Shown one piece after another: positions 44,220-51,562 of a stretch of DNA of 64,000 bases (positions within the stretch are counted from its first letter, which is position 1; every line of letters begins with the position of its first letter). Source of the DNA: Microbacterium oleivorans (GTDB lineage Bacteria > Actinomycetota > Actinomycetes > Actinomycetales > Microbacteriaceae); contig NZ_LSTV01000001.1 of the NCBI RefSeq assembly GCF_001644225.1, positions 558,001-622,000 on the forward strand, in the 5' to 3' direction. The notes under the pieces are model-generated. The model searched no databases. It had not been told where the DNA came from and saw only the letters and a list, made by a program, of their open reading frames with translations. The position numbers were made by a program, and so were the translations under genes.

Positions 44220-46028
44220 ATGGCACATCTTCTCGGGGCCGAGGCCCTGCACCTGGAGTACCCGACCAAGGTCGTCTTCGACGGCGTGTCGCTCGGCGTC
44301 GACGAGGGCGACCGCATCGGCATCGTCGGCCGCAACGGCGACGGCAAATCGAGCCTCATGGCGATGCTGGCGGGGCGGCGCGAGCCGGACTCCGGCCGCG
44401 TGACGGTGCGCGGCGGCGTGACGATCGGTGTGCTCGAGCAGACCGACGTGCTGCCCGACGACCTCACCGTGGGTCGCGCGGTGGTCGGCGACGGACCCGA
44501 GCACGAGTGGGCCGGCGACCCGCGCGTGCGCGACGTCATCGCGGGTCTCCTCTCGGACCTCGACTGGGATGCCGCCATCGGCACGCTCTCGGGCGGTCAG
44601 CGCCGTCGTGTCGCCCTCGCGCAGTTGCTCACCGGTGACTGGGACGTCCTGGCGCTCGACGAACCCACGAACCATCTCGACGTCGAGGGCATCGCCTGGC
44701 TCGCCGAGCACCTGAAGCGACGGTGGTCGGCGGCCTCGGGTGCGCTCATGGTCGTCACCCACGACCGGTGGTTCCTCGACGAGGTCTGCACGAAGACGTG
44801 GGAGGTGCACGACCGCATCGTCGAGCCCTTCGACGGCGGCTACGCGGCCTACATCCTGCAGCGCGTCGAGCGCGACCGGCAGGCCGCCTCGATCGAGGCG
44901 CGCCGGCAGAACCTCGCCCGCAAGGAGCTCGCCTGGCTGCGCCGGGGTGCTCCCGCGCGCACGAGCAAACCGAAGTTCCGCATCGACGCCGCCAACGAGC
45001 TCATCGCCGACGTCCCCGAGATTCGCGATCGTGTCTCGCTGCAATCGCTGGCCGTCGCACGGCTCGGCAAGGACGTCGTGGACCTGCTCGACGCGGGGGT
45101 CAGCTACGACGGCCGCGAGATCCTGCGCGACGTCGAGTGGCGCATCGCGCCGGGGGAGCGCACCGGCATCCTGGGCGTCAACGGGGCCGGCAAGTCGACG
45201 CTCCTGGGCCTCGTCTCCGGTGCCGTCCAGCCGACCGCCGGACGCGTCAAGCACGGCAAGACGGTCAAGGTCGCCACCCTCACGCAGCGGATGGACGAGC
45301 TCGACCCGCACCTCGACGAGCCCGTCCGCGTCGTCGTCTCGCGCCTGCGGACGACGTACACGTTCGGGGCCGGGTCGAAGGCGCAGGAGCTCACGCCGGG
45401 TCAGCTGCTCGAGCGCATGGGATTCTCGTCTGCTCAGCTCTCGACGCCGGTCAAAGACCTGTCGGGTGGTCAGAAGCGCCGCCTGCAGCTCCTCCTGATC
45501 CTCCTCGACCAGCCGAACGTTCTCATCCTCGACGAGCCGACGAACGACCTCGACACCGACATGCTCGCCGCCATCGAAGACCTCCTCGACTCGTGGGCGG
45601 GCACCCTCATCGTCGTCTCGCACGACCGCTACTTCATGGAGCGCGTCACCGATCAGCAGTACGCCGTCATGGGCGGTACGCTCCGGCACCTGCCCGGCGG
45701 GATCGAGGAGTACCTGCGCCTGCGGGCCGCTCAGCCGCAGGCGACGGGCGCGGCGCCCAGCGCGGGACGACAGGCGGATGCCGCGGCACCACCGGCATCC
45801 GCTCTCAGCGGAGCCGAGCGACGCGCGGCCGAGAAGGAGGCCACGAGCCTCGAGCGCCGCATCGCGAAGCTGAGCGATCAGATCGCCACTGCGCGTACGG
45901 CCCTGGCCGATCACGACCAGGCCGACTACGTCGGGCTCGGCGAGAAGATGCAGCACATCACCGCGATGGAGGCCGAGGTCGCCGAGGCCGAGGATCGCTG
46001 GTTCGAGCTGAGCGAGCAGCTCGGCTGA
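44220..46028 (+). CDS. ABC-F family ATPase (Uup-like) with C-terminal coiled coil
   Basis: 602 residues with two ABC domains and no membrane segments. Walker A motifs are GRNGDGKSS (about 40) and GVNGAGKST (about 320); signature motifs LSGGQRRR and LSGGQKRR; Walker B LALDEPTNHLD and LILDEPTNDLD. A charged coiled coil (about 535-600) follows a Pro/Ala linker. ABC-F proteins bind the ribosomal E site to relieve stalling; some give antibiotic resistance, but this ispE-linked one is the housekeeping Uup/EttA-like type. The stop abuts the convergent pseudouridine synthase. Confidence 0.94.
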   Translation: MAHLLGAEALHLEYPTKVVFDGVSLGVDEGDRIGIVGRNGDGKSSLMAMLAGRREPDSGRVTVRGGVTIGVLEQTDVLPDDLTVGRAVVGDGPEHEWAGDPRVRDVIAGLLSDLDWDAAIGTLSGGQRRRVALAQLLTGDWDVLALDEPTNHLDVEGIAWLAEHLKRRWSAASGALMVVTHDRWFLDEVCTKTWEVHDRIVEPFDGGYAAYILQRVERDRQAASIEARRQNLARKELAWLRRGAPARTSKPKFRIDAANELIADVPEIRDRVSLQSLAVARLGKDVVDLLDAGVSYDGREILRDVEWRIAPGERTGILGVNGAGKSTLLGLVSGAVQPTAGRVKHGKTVKVATLTQRMDELDPHLDEPVRVVVSRLRTTYTFGAGSKAQELTPGQLLERMGFSSAQLSTPVKDLSGGQKRRLQLLLILLDQPNVLILDEPTNDLDTDMLAAIEDLLDSWAGTLIVVSHDRYFMERVTDQQYAVMGGTLRHLPGGIEEYLRLRAAQPQATGAAPSAGRQADAAAPPASALSGAERRAAEKEATSLERRIAKLSDQIATARTALADHDQADYVGLGEKMQHITAMEAEVAEAEDRWFELSEQLG

Positions 46029-46949
46029 TCAGGCGGGCGGCGCCTCGCGCAGGCGGAGCCCGGTTGTGAACTCGCGCGGACGGCCCGACAGCGGGTCGAC
46101 GAAGCGCAGTTCGCGTGCCAGGAGCTGCAGCGGGCGGTCGGGGTCGTCGGGCGCCTCGTCGAGCAGGTCGGGGTAGAACCGGTCGCCGAGGATGCCGAGA
46201 CCGATCCCGGCGAGGTGCGACCGGAGTTGATGCATGCGCCCGGTCCGGGGGTGCAGCCGCAGGTGCGCGCGGTCGGCCGTGACCCGGATCGCCTCGACGC
46301 GCGTCTCGGCGTTCGGCTCGCGGTCCTCGCGCACGATCGCCCGCAGGCTCCCGCGGGAGCTCGTCAGGTGCGAACGGATCACGAGGGGGAGCTCCGGCAT
46401 CCCACCGGCGGGGACGGCGGTGACGGCCTCGTAGACCTTCTCGACGGCCCGGTCGGCGAACAGGGTCTGGTAAGCGCCGCGGGTCGCGGGGCGCGCGGAG
46501 AACATGACGAGACCGGCGGTGGCACGGTCGAGGCGGTGGATCGGCGTCAGATCCGGGTTGTCGAACCGCTGTCGCAGTCGGACGAGCGCCGAATTGCGCA
46601 GGAAGCCGCCGCCGGGCGTCGTCGGGAGGAAGTGCGGCTTGTCCACGACGAGCAGATCGTCGTCTAGGTGGCGCACCGTCACCTCGTACGGGATGTCGGG
46701 CTCGTCGGGCGGTTCCCGGTAGTACCAGATGAAGTCCTCCGCACCGAGCGGGGTCTCCCGCGTGAGTCGCGTGCCGTCGAAGGCGACCACCTCGCCCCGG
46801 TCGAAGCGGCTGAGGAGGATCTCGGGGTCGATGTGCGCGAACCGGCCCGTCACGTAGTCCGCGATCGTCGTCCAGGGCCCGGTCCGCGGCACACGCAGAC
46901 GCGTGGGACCGACCCCGTCACGGACGGGAAGGGGTGCGCGCATCGCCAT
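46029..46949 (-). CDS. RluA-family pseudouridine synthase
   Basis: 306 residues. The catalytic motif is IHRLDRATAGLVMFS, with the nucleophilic Asp; other motifs are VVDKPHFLPT and LHPRTGRMHQLR. No S4 domain is visible at the N-terminus, which begins with a basic ~25-residue region. It converts uridine to pseudouridine in rRNA or tRNA; the exact site is not predictable. ATG 46949 lies 6 bases after the MarR stop; ATG 46943 is an alternative. It is probably cotranscribed with marR. Confidence 0.93.
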   Translation of the reverse strand: MAMRAPLPVRDGVGPTRLRVPRTGPWTTIADYVTGRFAHIDPEILLSRFDRGEVVAFDGTRLTRETPLGAEDFIWYYREPPDEPDIPYEVTVRHLDDDLLVVDKPHFLPTTPGGGFLRNSALVRLRQRFDNPDLTPIHRLDRATAGLVMFSARPATRGAYQTLFADRAVEKVYEAVTAVPAGGMPELPLVIRSHLTSSRGSLRAIVREDREPNAETRVEAIRVTADRAHLRLHPRTGRMHQLRSHLAGIGLGILGDRFYPDLLDEAPDDPDRPLQLLARELRFVDPLSGRPREFTTGLRLREAPPA

Positions 46950-46955
46950 CGCGGA

Positions 46956-47453
46956 TCAGACGTCGAATCCGAGGCTCAGCTTGCGCAGGAGCGCGGCGAG
47001 CCGGTCCCGGTCGGCGCGCGAGAGCTGGCCGAGGAGCTCGGCCTCGGCGTCGACGAGGCGGGTGATCGCGGCATCCACCCGATTGCGCCCCTCCTCGGTG
47101 AGAGTCACTAAGACACCGCGGCCGTCGCCGGGGTCGGCCGCGCGCACGACGAGGCGACGGTCGACGAGCCGGTCGATGCGGTTGGTCATCGTGCCGCTCG
47201 AGACGAGCGTCTGCTGCAGCAGCTGCTTGGGGCTGAGCGTGTACGGCTCGCCCGCGCGGCGGAGAGCCGACAGCACGTCCCACTCCCACGGTTCCAGGTC
47301 GCTGCGCTGGAAGGCCTCGCGACGGGCGCGGTCGAGGTGGCGCGACAGCCGGTCCACCCGCGAGAGCACCTCGAGCGGCGAGAAGTCCAGATCGGGTCGC
47401 TGCGCGATCCAGGCGCTCACGATCCGGTCGACCTCGTCGTGTTCGGGAGCCAT
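46956..47453 (-). CDS. MarR-family transcriptional regulator
   Basis: 165 residues from ATG 47453. The winged helix is at about residues 65-115: LSPKQLLQQTLVSSGTMTNR is the recognition region, and RAADPGDGRGVLVTLTEEG is the wing with the conserved DxRG-type motif. The helical dimerisation ends are typical. MarR proteins usually repress adjacent genes and respond to phenolic ligands or oxidants. The partner gene in the operon is a pseudouridine synthase. A purine-rich GAGGGG touches the start codon, so the exact start is less certain. Confidence 0.9.
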   Translation of the reverse strand: MAPEHDEVDRIVSAWIAQRPDLDFSPLEVLSRVDRLSRHLDRARREAFQRSDLEPWEWDVLSALRRAGEPYTLSPKQLLQQTLVSSGTMTNRIDRLVDRRLVVRAADPGDGRGVLVTLTEEGRNRVDAAITRLVDAEAELLGQLSRADRDRLAALLRKLSLGFDV

Positions 47454-47557
47454 CCCCTCATCATCGCAGAGCGGCTGCGGCGCCCGTGTCCGAGGTGGGC
47501 CGCCCGCGCGCGCATGGCAGACTTGTCGGGCGGCCACCGGACCCCGGAGCGCCGCGG

Positions 47558-47629
47558 TCCGCCGTGGTGTAATGGCAGCACGACAGCCTTTGGAGCTGTG
47601 AAGTCTAGGTTCGAGTCCTGGCGGCGGAG
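47558..47629 (+). tRNA. tRNA-Gln (anticodon TTG)
   Basis: A full cloverleaf can be drawn. The acceptor stem TCCGCCG pairs perfectly with CGGCGGA. The anticodon stem ACAGC/GCTGT closes loop CTTTGGA with anticodon TTG. The T arm is CTAGG-TTCGAGT-CCTGG. Discriminator base is G at 47629. CCA is not encoded (the next bases are CATG). The glmU start codon begins two bases after the discriminator. A weak -10-like CAGACT lies at 47518-47523. Confidence 0.95.
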
Positions 47630-47630
47630 C

Positions 47631-49106
47631 ATGACCAAGAACGCGCTCGACCCCCGCCTCGCCGTCGTCATCCTCGCCGCCGGCCAGGGGACACGGATGA
47701 AGTCCTCGCTCCCGAAGGTGCTGCACCGCATCAGCGGCCGTCCGCTCGTCGGACACGTGCTCGACACCGCGCGCGACCTCGCCCCGGCGCACGTCGTCGT
47801 GGTCGTCCGTCACGAGCGCGACCAGGTCGCGGCGGCCGTCCTCGGCGTCGCTCCCGAGGTCGTTGTGGTCGACCAGGATGAGATCCCCGGCACCGGCCGC
47901 GCCGTCGAGATCGCCCTGGACGCGCTCGCCGGCTTCGAGGGCGACGTCCTCGTACTGAGCGGCGACTGCCCCCTCGCCGACGCCGACACCCTCGGCGCGT
48001 TCGTGTCCGAGCACCGCAACGCGCAGGCCGACGCGACCCTCATGACCGCCGTCGTCGACGACCCCACCGGGTACGGCCGCATCATCCGCGAGAGCGACGG
48101 CAGCGTGGCGCGCATCGTCGAGCAGAAGGATGCCTCGCCCGACGAAGCGGCCGTCAGCGAGGTCAACGCGGGGATGTACGTGTTCGGCGCCGCCGCGCTC
48201 CGCGAGCACCTGCCGCAGGTGGGAACGGCGAACGCGCAGAACGAGAAGTACCTCACCGACACCGTCGCGCTGCTGCGCCGCGCGGGGCGGCGGGTCGCGG
48301 CATCCGTCGCGAAGGACCCGACCGTCACGTACGGCGTCAACGACCGCGTGCAGCTGTCCGAGGTGGGCCGACTGCTGAACGCGCGGACCGTCCGTCGCTG
48401 GCAGCTCGCCGGGGTCACGATCCTCGATCCCGCCACGACGTGGATCGACGTCACGGCGACCCTCGCGCCCGACGTCACCGTCCTCCCCAACACCCACATC
48501 CTGCGCGCGACGAGCATCGCCGAGGGCGCGACCGTCGGCCCCGACACGAGCCTCGTCGACTGTGAGGTCGGGCGCGGCGCGACCGTCACCCGCACCGACG
48601 CGACTCTCGCCGTCATCGGCGCGGACGCGACCGTGGGACCCTTCGCCTACGTCCGACCCGGCACCGAGCTGGGGGAGCGCGGCAAGATCGGCACGTTCGT
48701 CGAGACGAAGAACTCGACGATCGGCGAGGGCAGCAAGGTCCCGCACCTCTCGTACGTCGGCGACACGACGATCGGGCGAGGCGTCAACCTCGGCGCCGGC
48801 GCCATCACCGCCAACTACGACGACCTCACGAAGCACCGCACCGAGATCGCCGACGAGGTGCACGCCGGCTCGCACAACGTGTTCGTCGCGCCCGTTAGGA
48901 TCGGTGAAGGCGCGAAGACGGGTGCGGGAGCCGTCATCCGCAAGGATGTTCCGGCCGGCGCCCTCGCGCTCAGCATCGCCCCCCAGCGGAACATCGCCGG
49001 GTGGGTCGAGAACAATCGACCGGGAACGGGAGCGGCAGAAGCCGCCGCTCGCGCCCGGTCCGCACAGGAAGCTGGCGATGGGTCGCAAGAAGCAGCAGAC
49101 GGTTGA
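47631..49106 (+). CDS. glmU: Bifunctional GlcN-1-P acetyltransferase / GlcNAc-1-P uridyltransferase
   Basis: 491 residues. The N-terminal nucleotidyltransferase has VVILAAGQGTRMKSSLPKVLH, the UTP and Mg site. The C-terminal left-handed beta-helix acetyltransferase spans roughly 260-450 (GPFAYVRPGTELGE, NLGAGAITANYDD). It makes UDP-GlcNAc for peptidoglycan. ATG 47631 is the only sensible start, as the open frame upstream is tRNA. No free leader exists: one C separates the tRNA discriminator base from the ATG. prs starts inside its 3' end (29-base overlap). Confidence 0.97.
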   Translation: MTKNALDPRLAVVILAAGQGTRMKSSLPKVLHRISGRPLVGHVLDTARDLAPAHVVVVVRHERDQVAAAVLGVAPEVVVVDQDEIPGTGRAVEIALDALAGFEGDVLVLSGDCPLADADTLGAFVSEHRNAQADATLMTAVVDDPTGYGRIIRESDGSVARIVEQKDASPDEAAVSEVNAGMYVFGAAALREHLPQVGTANAQNEKYLTDTVALLRRAGRRVAASVAKDPTVTYGVNDRVQLSEVGRLLNARTVRRWQLAGVTILDPATTWIDVTATLAPDVTVLPNTHILRATSIAEGATVGPDTSLVDCEVGRGATVTRTDATLAVIGADATVGPFAYVRPGTELGERGKIGTFVETKNSTIGEGSKVPHLSYVGDTTIGRGVNLGAGAITANYDDLTKHRTEIADEVHAGSHNVFVAPVRIGEGAKTGAGAVIRKDVPAGALALSIAPQRNIAGWVENNRPGTGAAEAAARARSAQEAGDGSQEAADG

Positions 49107-50115
49107 CCTCGACACCGAGCGCGGGATCGCCCCGGGCCTGGTGGCCAAGACCAAGAAGCGGCTCGTCGTCGCCTCGGGTCGCTCCCACGAGGAGCTCTCC
49201 GCCGAGGTCGCCACAGCGCTCGGCACCCAGCTCGTTCCGACCGAGCACCGCACGTTCGCCTCGGGGGAGATCCTCACCCGCTTCGAGGTGTCGATCCGCG
49301 GCTGCGACTTCTTCCTGATCCAGAGCTTCGGGCCGCCGGTCAACGAGTGGCTGATGGAGACGCTGATCATGCTGGATGCCGCCAAGCGCGCATCCGCGAA
49401 GCGGATCACCGTCGTCGCGCCGTACTTCCCCTACTCCCGTCAGGACAAGAAGGGTCGCGGGCGTGAGCCGATCAGTGCCCGCCTCGTCGCCGACCTGTTC
49501 AAGACGGCCGGCGCCGACCGCGTCATGAGCGTCGACCTGCACGCCGCGCAGATCCAGGGCTTCTTCGACGGTCCCGTCGACCACCTGTTCGCCAAGCCCG
49601 TGCTGCTGGAGTACTTCCAGAACACGCTGTCGGCCGATGACCGCGCCAAGCTCACGGTCGTCTCGCCCGACACCGGCCGCGTGCGCGTCGCCGACACCTG
49701 GTCCGACAGCCTGGGCGCACCGCTCGCCATCATCCACAAGCGGCGCGACCCGAACGTCGCCAACCAGGTCACGGTCAACGAGATCGTCGGACAGGTCGAG
49801 GGCCGGGTCTGCCTGCTCGTCGACGACATGATCGACACCGGCGGCACGATCGTCAAGGCGGCCCAGGCGCTCAAGGCCAACGGCGCGGAGCGTGTCATCG
49901 TCGCGGCGACGCACGCGATCTTCAGCGACCCCGCCGCCGAGCGGCTGCAGGACCCCTCGATCGACGAGGTCGTCGTCACCGACACCGTACCGCTGCCCCC
50001 CGAGAAGCGCTTCCCGGCCCTCACGATCCTCCCGATCGCGCCGCTGCTGGCCCGTGCCATCCGCGAAGTCTTCGAGGACGGTTCGGTCACGAGCATGTTC
50101 GACGGCGCAGCCTGA
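49078..50115 (+). CDS. prs: Ribose-phosphate pyrophosphokinase
   Basis: 345 residues from ATG 49078, with AGGAAG upstream inside glmU. Motifs: EILTRFEVSIRG, VVAPYFPYSRQDKK, SVDLHAAQIQGFF and the PRPP-binding loop VDDMIDTGGTI. It makes PRPP from ribose 5-phosphate and ATP for nucleotide, His and Trp synthesis. About 20 extra residues precede the usual N-terminus. glmU-prs is a conserved actinobacterial pair. Confidence 0.96.
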   Translation: MGRKKQQTVDLDTERGIAPGLVAKTKKRLVVASGRSHEELSAEVATALGTQLVPTEHRTFASGEILTRFEVSIRGCDFFLIQSFGPPVNEWLMETLIMLDAAKRASAKRITVVAPYFPYSRQDKKGRGREPISARLVADLFKTAGADRVMSVDLHAAQIQGFFDGPVDHLFAKPVLLEYFQNTLSADDRAKLTVVSPDTGRVRVADTWSDSLGAPLAIIHKRRDPNVANQVTVNEIVGQVEGRVCLLVDDMIDTGGTIVKAAQALKANGAERVIVAATHAIFSDPAAERLQDPSIDEVVVTDTVPLPPEKRFPALTILPIAPLLARAIREVFEDGSVTSMFDGAA

Positions 50116-50135
50116 GGGACGACTCCCTCCGGTTC

Positions 50136-50158
50136 GCAGGAGATCCATAGACTCCTGC
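50136..50158. promoter_or_regulatory. Dyad over the -10 of the flavin operon
   Basis: Perfect 7-base arms GCAGGAG and CTCCTGC flank 9 bases. The -10 candidate TAGACT (50148-50153) overlaps the spacer and right arm. The predicted start is near 50160 with an ~84-base leader. It may be an operator; a weak prs terminator is an alternative, but there is no T-run. Confidence 0.5.
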
Positions 50159-50243
50159 AAGGATCGCCCTGTCGGGGCCCGCTTTCCTGAGATCACCGCC
50201 CCGCGCCCTCGACCGGGCGGGCACGACAGAAGGAGGACCTCTC

Positions 50244-50699
50244 ATGATCCGCGCCACCGCCGTACCCCGACCGATCCGCGTCGGCGCCGCCGCCGCATCC
50301 GTCGCAGGGCTCGCCCTGCTGGCCGGGTGCGCCGGCCAGACGACCGCTGAGGGGACGTCCTCGCAGCCGCCGGCCTCGGCCGACGCGGGCTCGTCCTCCG
50401 GGACGTACAAGGACGGCACCTACACGGCCGAGGGCACCTACCAGACGCCCGAGACCGTCGAGAAGATCAGCGTCACGCTGACGCTCGAGTCGAACAAGGT
50501 CACCGCCGTCGAGGTGACCGGCGACCCGCAGGCCCGCGAGACCGAGCAGTACCAGAGCGAGTTCATCGGCGGGATCAAGGACGAAGTCGTCGGGAAGAAC
50601 CTCGACGACCTGTCCGTCGACCGTGTGGGCGGCTCGTCCCTCACCAGCGGCGGCTTCAACGCGGCGGTGGCCGAGATCCGGACCGAAGCCGCATCATGA
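50244..50699 (+). CDS. FMN-binding domain lipoprotein
   Basis: 151 residues with a strong AAGGAGG Shine-Dalgarno. The lipoprotein signal ends in lipobox LLAGC (Cys near residue 29), followed by a Ser/Ala-rich linker. The FMN-binding domain occupies the rest (YKDGTYTAEGTYQTPE, then VDRVGGSSLTSGGFNAAV). In flavinylated relatives the second motif is close to D-x-x-SGAT-x-TS, with FMN linked to the Thr; here Ser would be the acceptor. ApbE, encoded next with an ATGA overlap, is the enzyme that attaches FMN. It is thus a membrane-tethered external electron carrier. Confidence 0.9.
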   Translation: MIRATAVPRPIRVGAAAASVAGLALLAGCAGQTTAEGTSSQPPASADAGSSSGTYKDGTYTAEGTYQTPETVEKISVTLTLESNKVTAVEVTGDPQARETEQYQSEFIGGIKDEVVGKNLDDLSVDRVGGSSLTSGGFNAAVAEIRTEAAS

Positions 50700-51562
50700 C
50701 CTCCGCCGGCCCGCTCGTCCACTCCTGGACGTTCGAGGCGATCGGCACCGTCTGGCGGATCGACACCGCCGACCCCCTGGATGATGGCGTCCGTGAGGAG
50801 ATCACGGACGCCATCGCCGTGTTCGACGGCGAGTGGTCCCGCTTCCGCGAGGACTCGCTCGTGCGGCGGCTGGGGGAGAGCGGCGGCGAGGTCCCCGCGC
50901 CCGCCGACGCCGGGCCGATGCTCGACGCCTACGACGCGCTCGATTCCGCCACCTCGGGCGCCGTGAACCCGCTCGTCGGGGAGAGCCTCGCGCGCCGCGG
51001 GTACGACGCCGCATACTCTCTGATCGACCGGGGCGCCGTCGCCGCGCCGCAGGACTGGCGGGCGATCGTGGACTGGTCGGACGCCGTCCTCCACCTGACG
51101 GAGCCCGCCGTCCTCGACGTGGGCGCCCTCGGCAAGGGACGCCTCGTCGACCTCGTCATCGCCAGGATCCCCGAAGGCGCCGCCGTCGTCGATGCGGGCG
51201 GCGACATCGCGGTCCGCGGTGCGACCCAGCGGATCGCGCTGGAGCACCCCTACGACACGTCCCGCGCGATCGGGGTGTGGCAGGTGACGGATGCCGCCCT
51301 CTGCGCCTCGGCGGTCAACCGCCGCGCGTGGGGCGACGGGCTGCACCACGTCCTCGACGCGCGCACCGGTGAGCCGGTGCGCGCCTACGCCGCGACCTGG
51401 GCGGTCGCGCCCGATGCCATGACGGCGGATGCGGTCGCGACGGCGTTGTTCTTCGACGGCGGCCCCCGGCTGGCCGCAGAATGGGGAGTCGCCTGGGTGC
51501 GCATGCGCACCGACGGCTCCGTCGAATGGTCCCCCCGATGCGAAGCGGAGTTGTTCTCGTGA
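50696..51562 (+). CDS. apbE: FAD:protein FMN transferase ApbE
   Basis: 288 residues from ATG 50696. Family motifs: FDGEWSRFREDS, LDVGALGKGRLVD, VVDAGGDIAVRG and AMTADAVATAL, the last holding the Mg/FAD site. It transfers FMN from FAD to Ser/Thr of extracytoplasmic proteins. No clear signal peptide or lipobox is seen at the N-terminus, so its location relative to the membrane is uncertain. Flanked by its likely substrate and by a membrane reductase, with overlaps on both sides. Confidence 0.95.
   Translation: MTSAGPLVHSWTFEAIGTVWRIDTADPLDDGVREEITDAIAVFDGEWSRFREDSLVRRLGESGGEVPAPADAGPMLDAYDALDSATSGAVNPLVGESLARRGYDAAYSLIDRGAVAAPQDWRAIVDWSDAVLHLTEPAVLDVGALGKGRLVDLVIARIPEGAAVVDAGGDIAVRGATQRIALEHPYDTSRAIGVWQVTDAALCASAVNRRAWGDGLHHVLDARTGEPVRAYAATWAVAPDAMTADAVATALFFDGGPRLAAEWGVAWVRMRTDGSVEWSPRCEAELFS

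Noticed and set aside
41802..45956. 1384-codon minus-strand open frame across ispE, the acetyltransferase and ABC-F genes
   Set aside because: It is antisense to three well-supported genes and has shadow-type composition.
50160..50243. FMN riboswitch upstream of the FMN-binding lipoprotein gene
   Set aside because: The ~84-base leader is too short for the multi-helix RFN element and I could not find its conserved core; only a short GC dyad is present.
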